Below are positions 55,061 through 64,000 of a DNA stretch of 64,000 bases, piece after piece (position 1 is the first letter of the stretch; each line of letters starts with the position of its first letter). The translations under genes and the position numbers were made by a program. The notes under the pieces were generated by a model. That model made no database searches. It worked only from the letters and a program-made list of their open reading frames with translations, and had not been told where the DNA came from. Source of the DNA: Carya illinoinensis (Eukaryota; Streptophyta; Magnoliopsida; Fagales; Juglandaceae); NCBI RefSeq assembly GCF_018687715.1, contig NC_056755.1, positions 31,832,501 to 31,896,500 of the forward strand, given 5' to 3'.

Positions 55061-56724
55061 GCCCTTTGAATACTCGAACGTCTTTTTTTTCTTTTTTCTT
55101 TAAATAGCCACGAGGTCGCATGCATTTTTCAATATTGTTTGGCGGTGACCAGAGCATTGCCGATTTATATATTTTTAAGACACGCATCCCACATCTTTAA
55201 ATAGTATTTGGATAAAGAGTCTTGCCATTGAACGGCCCGGGTACATTGGGCTCCGGCGCAACTCTGACTTGGCATATACTAACATTTTTTTTAATAAAAA
55301 ATAAAATAATTTTAAAATACAACCCAACTACTCTATCGTATAAAAATTGGGATTATCACTTTTGTATCTCTTCAAGTTTTCTTTCTTTCAGTCTGTAAGG
55401 ACAAGAACCATGGGGCCAGCCTTAATTTTAGAAAGAGACTCAAAATAGAAACCACTCCCAAGCCAAAAACTGTGTAGGGGATCCTTCTTCCCTCCCTCCC
55501 TTCCTCATCTCTCTTCTTTCTCTTTTCTAGTTTTTCTTTTCATTTTTTTTTTTTTGTTTTTCAATGTAAAGTATTGCGAAAGATCGATCTGGTACTCTCC
55601 TACATCCAGTGACCATCATGCACCCCACCTAGAATTCTCAAGGTCTTTCATACGGGTAAAAAAGTTTACCAAACAGAGCGATACATGAGCCACATGCATG
55701 GTCCAATATTGACGCGTGAATCCCACGCTCCTCCGCTAGAAGTGCTTTTCTACTTTCATGTGCAGCTTTTCTGGGTTCAAGACCACCGAATGCTTCAGAC
55801 CAAACTATTTGTCATACTCCAAGGGTGGTGCGTGTCCCTCACGCGCCATGTCAATCTCTGTTTTGTACTTTTTTACTCTTTTTTTCATGTAGTTTCTCAT
55901 GTATTTATGTTTTCTAATTTTTACTTTGCTATAGGTTTTATTAGGAAAAAAATACAAAAAAAAATTAAAAAATAAAAAACATTGTCTCTAAAACCCAGGT
56001 CCATAAAATATGTCATCCACTCCATGGGAGTGTGTGAGGGAGGTTTGTTGTTGTCTTAGACAAAGTTCTAAGACAAAATACTGTCTCTCAAGTGATTTGT
56101 CTGGAGAGGCTATAGCATTAGATAAGATCATGTCAGTAACAAAGAAATTTATATATTAGGGAGCTTAAAAAGTTAGTAAATTGCTTGTATTTATCGTGTC
56201 AAAATTGTAATATTTATTTATGAATGAATGAATAATATTTCACTATAAAATAATAATAATAATAATTAAATTAAATTTAAAAAAGGATAGGAAAACTCAA
56301 GCTGCATCGCGAATCTTCCGATGCCGTTGGACGCTGTTCTAAACTCTCCATAGTTGTCTTTCTACAGTCATTCTGATTATTTTATTTCTTTTCTACTGTC
56401 TTTCTCTAGTTCGGGAAGTTGCTGCCGCCGACGTGAAAAAGATACTACCGCTGGTGTGAGGAAGTTGATGCCGTCATAAACAAGCTAACGTCGCTACCAT
56501 TGTGAACACGATAATTCAAACCAAGAGAAAAAAAAAATTAATATCTATTCAAAATTTCAAATCAAGATATGTTCAAAATATAATGCCCAAAGGAATCTTC
56601 AGACGAGAGCGATGGGCCATTTTACGCAATAACGAATCCCACGGTGGAAAGTTGAAATTTAGCCGATCTAAGTGAAATACAAACATGGCAAATGCTAAAG
56701 TTTCAATATAACAAAGAATTTAAA
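55061..56724. other. Gene-free stretch
   Basis: Includes a C/T-rich tract (55485-55560) and AT-rich parts. Short frames only; no domain seen. Confidence 0.4.
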
Positions 56725-56940
56725 AATATTTAGATTCGATTTGATAAGTGAGATGAAAATTTTAAGTTTTAAGATGAAATATTAAAATATTATATTTTAA
56801 TATTATTATTATTTTGAGATTCGAAAAATTTGAAAAAATGTTGAATTATTTATTATATTTTATATGAGAATTTGAAAAAGTTGTAATAATGAGATGAAAA
56901 TTTTAAATTTGAGATAAAAATTTTATGGTACCAAACTGAA
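56725..56940. repeat. AT-rich MITE-like family member, clean copy
   Basis: One of the best copies: 'tttgataagtgagatgaaaatttt', core 'ttaatattattattattttga', 'attatttattatattttatatgaga', then 'gttgtaataatgagatgaaaa' and 'aaattttatggtaccaaac'. Confidence 0.7.
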
Positions 56941-57109
56941 CCGTAAATCCCTTGGAAGATACTCAGTCAAAAGTCACGGTACAAAATGAGAAAGAAATTA
57001 TCTCCGTTAGCATTGTTGCAACTTCGGCAGGCTTTAGAGATTTTGTCTAAAAGGGGGGAAAGCAAATGGAGATTTGTGAAAGATGTTAAAAGTGAGTAAA
57101 GACTAGGGT

Positions 57110-57785
57110 TGATTCCTGCATGGTGTGGGGTAGTTTGGACCCTTCCTTGCACCTCGCCCCGCACCATGCGTGGGAAGGATCTTCAACCTCGCACCCCACC
57201 CCAGTGTCAGGGGGTGGAGTCGAAACACCTCATCCGCCTTGCCCTCAGCCCAAACCAATATTACTAATGGTTCATTGGGTCTAAAAATTATTTCTGAATC
57301 TAAAAATATATTTTTTAGACGCAAATTATAAAATAATTAAAATTGCAAATTAAAGTTTATAAATACAAAAATATTTAAAATATAATAACATAGTTCTTAA
57401 ACTCGTTAGAGTTATATTTTGGATTGTCTTGGCCCTTTAGGCCAACCTTTATATAGAAGGCAAAGACAAGACAATATTCATACTTAAGCCAAGGCAATAC
57501 ATATTTATATGAATATTGTATTGTCTTGGCCTTCTATAGAAAAGTTGGCCTAGGAGGCCAAAGTAATCAAATAACTTGAATACATATTCAAATTTTCAAC
57601 AAATTGTATATATTTATATATAATATATTTATATAAATATATAGCTGGGCGGGGTGCTGGGCAAGGCTCCTTTAGGGTTGCCTTGCCTGCCCCTCGCCCC
57701 CACTGGGCTTTCTCCTTGTGGGGCGGGGTCCCATGTAGGGCGAATAGAGGCAAGTTAGTGGGATGTGTGCCCCTGCTGCCCACCC
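57110..57785. repeat. Dispersed repeat with GC-rich ends
   Basis: GC-rich, C-run ends ('accttccttgcacctcgccccgcacc' at left, in parts, and 'ggggcggggtccc' at right) enclose an AT-rich core with a long inverted repeat. Non-coding. Confidence 0.45.
57430..57560. other. Long inverted repeat, 51-bp arms
   Basis: Arm 57430-57480 pairs with 57510-57560 at 44 of 51 positions, with a 29-base loop. No gaps are needed. 'aggccaac', 'atagaaggc' and 'acaatattca' are the perfectly paired blocks. The length and near-perfect pairing are like a MITE core or young small-RNA precursor. Confidence 0.85.
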
Positions 57786-58215
57786 CTTAATAAAATGGTA
57801 AGGTTGTAAGCTCTTTATTTTTCTTTTTTGTAATAATCTTCAAAACTTTGCTCTTTCTTCTAAAAATGCCCCCTAGTTCATCCATAAATTTACAAGCTTT
57901 TATTATTTTAGATGTGATGTGGTGGGGACATGTTAGGTGCATCGCGAGGCTTACGCATTTTGGGCCATTCCTTGAACTTTTTATTGATAAATCAATTTGC
58001 ACTGAATGGACAAGAAAAGTTTTGTTCTCAAGCCAAGTTGGTATGTAGAGCATCTCTAAAAAAAATTTTGCATGCTATAATTTGATGTAGAAGATAAATT
58101 TTAAATTTTGAATATTACAAATCAAATTTTATTATTTAAGTAGTATGGATGGTGTATTCTACCCACCAACTTGAGAATAAAATTAACTCTATTAAAAATA
58201 GTATGAGCGTAAAAA
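57786..58215. other. Gene-free spacer
   Basis: No domain or repeat recognised. Confidence 0.4.
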
Positions 58216-58219
58216 AAAT

Positions 58220-58890
58220 CAAAATACTAGTTAAACCAACGAATTAAACCCATTGGTTCAATTTGTAACTGGTCCAATCTGGTATTGGTTCTTAAGAATT
58301 TAAACCGATTCTAAATCGGTTTTGTACGGATTTTCTTATTTTAAAAATCGATTTGAACTGAATCAGAAAAATATATATATATATAAAATATTTTTTTATA
58401 TTATATTACATGCTAAATTTTTAATTAATATAAATGAAATTTTAATCTTATTATTCATGCCTATTAATATTATAACTAATAAGTTAATCTTACTAATAAC
58501 TAATAAATTAATTTCACTAATACGTTAGATACTACTACAGTATAATTAGACACTAATGAATTAGTAATTATTAATAATAAATAATAAATTCAAATAATTA
58601 AGTTTTGGGCAGGTTTGGAAGTAAGATAAGAATTTTGAGTTTGAGATAAAAGTTTAAAATATTATTTTTAATAATATTATTCTTATTATTTTGAGATTTG
58701 AAAAAATTATATTGTGATTTAAAAAAGTAAAATTATTTATTTTATTTTGTATACAAATTTGGATAAGTTATAATGATGATATGAGAATTTTGTATCTCTT
58801 CTTACTTTCAAACATATCCACGTGTTGAAAAAACCGGTATGTAGCGATTCAATTCCAAAACTTGACCAAGCCGAATCAGCTACACCTCTA
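58220..58890. repeat. GGTT-type dispersed repeat with a nested MITE
   Basis: Left end has 'cattggttcaatttg', 'aaccgattctaaatcggttttg'; right end has 'ccaagccgaatcagctacacctcta'. The style is like the 6546-7122 element. A MITE-like copy occupies 58610-58820. Confidence 0.45.
58610..58820. repeat. AT-rich MITE-like family member (nested)
   Basis: 'aggtttggaagtaagataagaattttgagtttgaga' (in part) at left and 'tttgtatctcttcttactttcaaacatatcc' (in part) at right as inverted ends. Confidence 0.6.
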
Positions 58891-59494
58891 AACAATAGTA
58901 TCGTTTTATTTATCATTTCATTTCACTTTCTACCAATCATTCCAAAGACGGGGATATAAAATGCATGACATTTTTGTTTCGAGTTTGAGTGCATTTAAAA
59001 TTTTAAAATCTACCTTTAAAGAAAAACTGGTATGCTTTGCAAATTTAATATAAAAAAAATTAAAATCTAATTTCTCATAAAAAAAAATTTAAAAAAAAAA
59101 AACTCAAAATCAAAATTCCATTGAAAAACCATTCCAAGAGATTATACAAAACAAATGTTACAATTTTAAAATTACTTTAATATGCTTATTAAATAGTAAA
59201 TAATTTTTCAATAACAGAATTATTTTAAAAAATTCTACAATTAAAAGCTTTATTTATAATGTTTTTCTTGCTTCCTAATTATCACAAAATTTGATGATGT
59301 TTGACAATGACAAAAGATTTTTAAGAGAATAATGATTAAAAATATAATAGATAATATTATTGATAAATGTTAGTTGTATTCATAAATCTTACTCTTAACT
59401 TAACGTAATGTAGTAGGTCTACTTTATAATAAGACCAGTGTTACAATCTAATTGATCCATTAAGGACTAATGTTGATAGCAAGAGCCTTTCATC
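58891..59494. other. Gene-free AT-rich stretch
   Basis: No gene seen. Confidence 0.4.
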
Positions 59495-60060
59495 CTATCT
59501 CATTTAATCTTAATATCCAAACACCATAAATACAAACACCTTTTAATTTTAAGGTTGTATTTAATTAGTTTTTGAATTAAACTCAATTAATCTCAAACTG
59601 ATCATTGATGGGATCTATTAGTTTTTCAAATTCTTATAAAAAAGATAAACTCATACCATCCTACTTCATATATTTTAACCTAAAAAGTTAAACACATCTC
59701 AACCTTAAATAATTAAACACATCTTAACGTAACTTACAAAATATTACTATTCACAACTCAACTCAACATCTAAATGTAGTTTAAATATTCGACTTTTTCG
59801 TTTAATTATTACTTAATCAACTTTTTCAAACTTCCAAACAAAACAAAACAAAAAATAATTCAACTTTTCCAGATTTCAAAATAAAAATTATATGCTATCA
59901 ATATTTTACCTTTATAATATTTTTATTAAATTTTTTCACTCATTTTTCCCAAAAATCCATAAAACATTTTAATTCAAATCATGTACCTACTATTTACAAA
60001 TAATTTTACTACAATTTATAAATCATCTCATCTTATCCCACTATTCAAACTATGCCTTAA
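59495..60060. repeat. Two adjoining AT-rich MITE-like copies
   Basis: 59556-59780 is of the 30361 subtype ('aactcaactcaacatctaaatgtag'); it is bracketed by pieces of the main type ('tcctatctcatttaatctta' at 59495 and 'catcttatcccactattcaaac' at 60030), so one copy appears inserted in another. Confidence 0.55.
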
Positions 60061-61639
60061 ATCTTGTCATTGGAAAAAGTGGACTTCTATGTATGTGGGG
60101 AAGCCATATGGGTAAATGGGGTTTAGGGATCTAGACTCTTTTAATTATGCACTCTTGACAAAGCAGTCATGGAGAATGTTAAACTATCCAAACTCCTTTC
60201 CAAGTAAAATTTTCAAAGCCAAATATTTTTCACACTCTTCTATTAGTTCTGCTACATCGGAATCTAAGCCTTCATACATTTGGAAAGGTATCTGGCATGC
60301 AATACAGTTACTGAACGAAGGAATAGTATGGTGAATTGATGATGGTAAGCAAGTCCACATTTGGAAAGATGAGTGGTTGCCGCATACTAAATCAAATCAC
60401 ATTTAATTTCCAGTGAGTGTATTATGTGAAAATGCTCTAGTTTTTGAACTGATTGACACAAAGGCTGGCCAGTGGAATATGGATCTACTTCAAGCTATCT
60501 TAAATCATAAGGATATAGTCCAGATCATGCAAATTCTTGTAATTGGTGAAGAGGTTTCAGACAAACTAGTGTGGGGTGAAAATTTAGATGGAAAGTTTAC
60601 TGTGAAAAATGCTTACTACCTGTGATGCATCTGTCCCAGAGCAATAGAGGGGAATCTTCACAACAGGTTGTGCCTTAGTATCTAAGGAAGAAAATATGGT
60701 CTTTGAAAGCAACAAATACAGTTAAAGTTTTCATGTGGCGTGCTTGTGTTAATGCCCTCCCTACTAAACTAAACTTATTTAAAAGAAATGTGGTTGTAGA
60801 AGCTGTTTGTCCAATCAATTTACAAGAGGTTGAAGCTAGCACAAGATGTGTGGTTAACGAGAGATTGAGCTTTTCAGAAAGCAGCTATAACAGATCTAAC
60901 TTTTGAAAATATCTTTATTAAGATGATGGAGAGATGTTTTTTCACAGGATTTGGTCTTATTTGTTGTTATTGCTAGATCAATTTGGATGAGAAGAGACAA
61001 ACTGATTTTTGAAAGTTCATTCCAAGATCCTGCTTTTCTATACAATAATGCTATAAATGAAGTTTCTAATTACAAGGTTGCTATGGAAACTATAAGAACT
61101 CATCGGGGGATCACACAATCTCAACCACCACAGTAGGAAGCCCCTCCACCAAAGTGGGTTAAAGCCAATTGGGATGTAGCAATCAATACCAATAATCAGA
61201 AGATCGGTATTGGTGTTGTTCTTAGAGACGATGAAAGCCATGTTTTAGTTAGTATGATGAAACCTTTAACTTATTGTGTGGAACCTTCTATTGTGAAGCG
61301 AGGGGCCTACTGGAAGTAACTAATCTATGTAAGGAACTCAATATGTAGCAAGTCCTTTTTAAGAGACTCTATTAAAGTTGTTGAAGCTTCTATCGAACAG
61401 AAGGAAAATGATGGCTCTTTCAGATAGTTGATCTCTGTAATTCGTGGGGCATTTAATAATTGCTCTTGGAATATAAGGCATGTTAAAAGGGGAGCAAATG
61501 GGGGTGCAGACACATGCTAGGGAGGCTAACAGAGTACTTGGATGTTGACTCGATAGCGGCTTCTATCATATATTGTATGGGTTGAAAGCCTTATTACGTG
61601 ATAATCAAGAAATGTCTTGTCTTTAAAAAAGAAAAAAAA
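60061..61639 (+). mobile_element. 5'-truncated L1-type LINE
   Basis: Plus-strand remnant of LINE ORF2. Blocks: MGFRDLDSFNYALLTKQSWR with MLNYPNS, FKAKYFSHSSI, IWKGIWHAIQLLNEGIVW, DGKQVHIWKDEWLPH, VWGENLDGKFTVKNAYYL (zinc-binding region), ATNTVKVFMWRACVNALPTK, then RNase H with PPPKWVKANWDVAINTNNQK with IGIGVVLRDD, and WNIRHVKRGANGGAD. It ends in an A-rich tail at 61622-61639. RT and endonuclease are missing, as expected for 5' truncation. Several stops. A subfamily different from the LINE at 18040. Confidence 0.85.
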
Positions 61640-62024
61640 AACGACAGAGAAGATGTATTATTTTATGTAGCGGTGCTAGACACACAGCTGGCGGCTCCCG
61701 CCAATGGTTTAGAATTATTTATTTATTTATATATATTTTTAATATATTTAAATATTTTTTAAAATATAAAAAAATTATGATATTATTAAAAAATATTTAT
61801 TTAATTATTAAGGAAAAAAATAACAATAAAAAAATTAGAAAAAATATAAGGGTAGAATTCAGCGATGGAAATTAGCAGTAAGACTAGTATTTTCCTATAA
61901 AATATTATTGGGAGCACCCCCGTTTGGGAGTAGCCGGCGCACACCTTACATGGCGCTAAGGTAAAAGACCAAATTGTCCCCTTGTCCCCCAGCTTCGAAT
62001 TCCCTCCCTTGAAGGCAAACATTT
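61640..62024. other. MITE-like piece and spacer
   Basis: 61665-61900 has a 'ggtgctagac' left end and AT core like 41655-41830. 61900-62024 is GC-richer and runs into the ROH1-like pseudogene. Confidence 0.35.
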
Positions 62025-62985
62025 GATTTTCTCTCGAATTCGCTCCCGCCTCTTTTATACCTCTAGGATGCGCTTATGAAGCGAGTGCAATGGAGTTCTC
62101 CATGAGAATTGCCGGGGGATTGAGAAATGAAGATTCAGACCCTATCCTAACAGGGAATTGCAGCAGCAAGAACCCATAAAATAAACACGAGCACATAGCT
62201 CATGGTGAAAATGGGGACCGCGAGCCCACTTGTAGCTGCAATCTCATTCCCACCTCGTGGGATCAAGTTGTTGGCAATCGATTGGAGTTGCTTAGCTGTA
62301 GACCAAGAATGAGACACGCTCCATGAAAGAGACCGAGAATGCCGCCCCAGAGAAGGAGGAGTGACGACGATGATGACCCTTGCTTGTATTATGACGCCCA
62401 AATGACCGATTTCTGTGTGAAAACACCGAACTAGTCTTTCTCGTCCAGCATTGTGAGTGCTAGATCCATCAAAGCCTTTCTTGCACGCCTAAACTGGCCT
62501 TCACCCAATGCCCTCTGGCGAGATTCTAAATCGCACACAACTATCTCCAAATGCTTCTGCCATAAACGAACATTATCAATCCCATTACGAGTTGCGTTAC
62601 AGATCTCAAGCGACTTCACACTCCTTTCAAAGAATTCAGCAACCAGTCTGTCCAAAGGCGGCTTTGAGACCCATACTCTGTTTTTCACCAACATAATCCT
62701 AAATTCCTCCTAGCAGCAGACAAGGATGTCCAAAAGCTTCCGTATCCACGCAATTGAGAGCAACTCATCGGCACTAACTTCTGAAAGGTCATGGAAGCGG
62801 TCTCTAACCTGTTTCTAGAACAATTAAAGCTCAGATTCCTGGGCACTGAGTTCGTGACTTGTTTCCAGGGAGGGAACTTGTTCTCGCCTTATACTCCAAA
62901 TCGAACGACCAAATGAGGCCAAGAGTGAAGAAGAACCTGGTTTATCAGTGGAGGAAATTGTCACAATATTCGAGAAAAAGGCGAA
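62025..62985 (-). pseudogene. ROH1/BYPASS1-like gene, pseudogene
   Basis: Single-exon relic of the plant ROH1 (DUF793) family, whose founding member interacts with Exo70 exocyst subunits. Minus strand, N to C: TDKPGSSSLLASFGRSIWSI with RREQVPSLE; KQVRDRFHDLSEVSADELLS; WIRKLLDILVCC; KPPLDRLVAEFFERSVKSLE with [40 protein letters not shown] with DEKD; then in another frame [50 protein letters not shown]; and last LHFSIPRQFSWRTPLHSLHK. Stops occur after SEL, within LF.KQV, after VCC, after DEKD and near the C-terminus; frames shift near 62415 and 62140. The expected initiator Met is lost. Almost the full family length remains and there are no introns, so it is a recently decayed or retro-copied gene. 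Confidence 0.85.
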
Positions 62986-64000
62986 TCTAAAAATCCAAAA
63001 CCAAAATCCACCAACTTTCAAGATCTATCATTATTATTCAATTGACAATCCGAACGAACGCAGAAGATTATCGGTAAATCTCAGCATAATTACGTCAACC
63101 AAATCAAGATTTTTAACCAATTTTATCTGAGCCAGATCCCATATACAAGAAATCTCAAAAACCTAGCTTTAGTTACGACCGGATGAATCGGACCGAAACC
63201 CATTAACTCCTATCACTGAGATCGAAAAAATCTTGACACTCAGATCAAGAAGTTTGAGAAACTAGATGGTACGAGAAGTCAATACTCAAAGAAATATTTG
63301 GTTTCCCAAGGACCGGCAGCTCTGTGCAGACGAAGTACTGTGCTCGATGTTTCTAGCCCGAGAGACGGCGTCACCGGTGATGCTGAGCGGAGGAACCTGT
63401 CATGCGGGTGACGAACGGGAGCTTTCGCGGGAGGATTTCGAAATGGAAAAGCAAACCGAGAACCCCATTTCAAAAACGCACGTTTTCAATTTTTTAATTT
63501 TAAAAAAAAAAATCGGATTCCATGTATGGTGTGCAAGTGTGCTCCGCTACGGTTGTGAATCTGTAGTACTACTCTTTTCCGATTGTATGATACACCCGGA
63601 TTCACGGAAAAAAAACACGTGAAAATAACCCATATGATTCAAATGCCGAGAGAGAGAGAGAGAATTTCATTTATATTATTTTCCCATTTCTGGGTCAAAG
63701 TTGAGCCTCAGTCTTACGTGTGAATCATTACAATATTCAGATCATGGCGAAGAACCTAACAAGTGTGAACGCTGAATTCTATTGGCATGGAAACTTCCGT
63801 AGGCTCCAAATTTTTGCGATCTTCTTCGATGGCTTGGGTCCCACAATTTTCCAAGACCTTAGACCTCAAGTATCCAACTTTAATTTATGCTTCCAGTCAA
63901 CTCCCCATGGCCGCCATCTCCTTTGATTGGCTCTTTCACCGTTTCGGAACACAGGCCTCACCATAGTTTCTCCAAAACAGCCATACATCTCCAAAACCCA
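62986..64000. other. Right-edge unassigned DNA
   Basis: Single-copy-looking sequence with a GA run (63649-63661), a GC-richer part (63300-63470) and a C-rich right end. Short frames on both strands, including a plus-strand ATG at 63908 in good context (ccATGGCC) that stops after about 19 codons. Either untranslated gene-edge DNA or the flank of the pseudogene. Confidence 0.35.

Noticed and set aside
1..64000. CRISPR arrays, operons, riboswitches or bacterial defence systems
   Set aside because: The window is plant nuclear DNA; the spaced repeats seen are LTR, satellite or MITE repeats.

Overview
This is nuclear DNA from a flowering plant, almost certainly a woody dicot. It is AT-rich and gene-poor, with plant-type LTR retrotransposons (Athila, Tat, chromovirus and copia types), L1-type LINEs, a tRNA-derived SINE, hAT-like and MITE-like elements, and plant gene families (BIG GRAIN 1, ROH1). 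A very abundant AT-rich MITE-like family, with ends that read roughly as gtttgga...gagatgag, suggests Fagales and perhaps Juglandaceae; that placement is from memory, not from any search. Only one intact protein gene is convincing: a BIG GRAIN 1-like single-exon gene at 26738-27793 (+). A second host gene, a ROH1/BYPASS1-like gene at 62025-62985 (-), is a pseudogene.

Layout. 1-6.2 kb: a broken Athila-type element on the minus strand (gag, tRNA-Asp-type primer site, LTR), a copia remnant with an exact 217-bp LTR, and a second Athila LTR in inverse orientation. 6.5-10.2 kb: a hAT-like non-autonomous element, then gene-free DNA with a 20-bp-stem hairpin. 10.18-16.56 kb: a complete but decayed Ty3 chromovirus on the minus strand with a perfect 5-bp target duplication (ATTGA); its protease-RT linker is tandemly triplicated, each copy carrying the same SINE. 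17.0-17.7 kb: a MITE-like element. 18.0-24.2 kb: a nearly full LINE on the minus strand (ORF1, endonuclease, RT, zinc-binding region, RNase H). 24.2-32.7 kb: the least TE-dense part, holding the BIG GRAIN 1-like gene.

32.75-44.06 kb: Tat-lineage material between two like-oriented LTRs. The right LTR has a primer site and minus-strand gag beside it, and an antisense plus-strand ORF of the 'putative gypsy-type transposon' kind lies inside. The interior also holds MITEs and a duplicated segment with an EGF-like exon fragment. 46.1-52.5 kb: a second Tat remnant with gag fused directly to integrase, a 110-bp tandem array, an antisense ORF, and a 1.85-kb solo LTR inserted with a perfect GCTTC duplication. 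52.9-55.1 kb: a MITE-like element split by a hAT-like element with an 8-bp duplication. 57-60 kb: repeats, including a 51-bp-arm inverted repeat. 60.06-61.64 kb: a 5'-truncated LINE (+). The right end holds the ROH1 pseudogene and unassigned DNA.

There is no functional gene cluster here. The window is mainly a record of nested insertion, internal deletion and local duplication around one living gene. I found no new biological system; the items most worth a second look are the triplicated SINE-bearing linker, the gag-integrase fusion with its tandem array and antisense ORF, the CTCGAGCG array in the Athila LTR, and two long hairpins.
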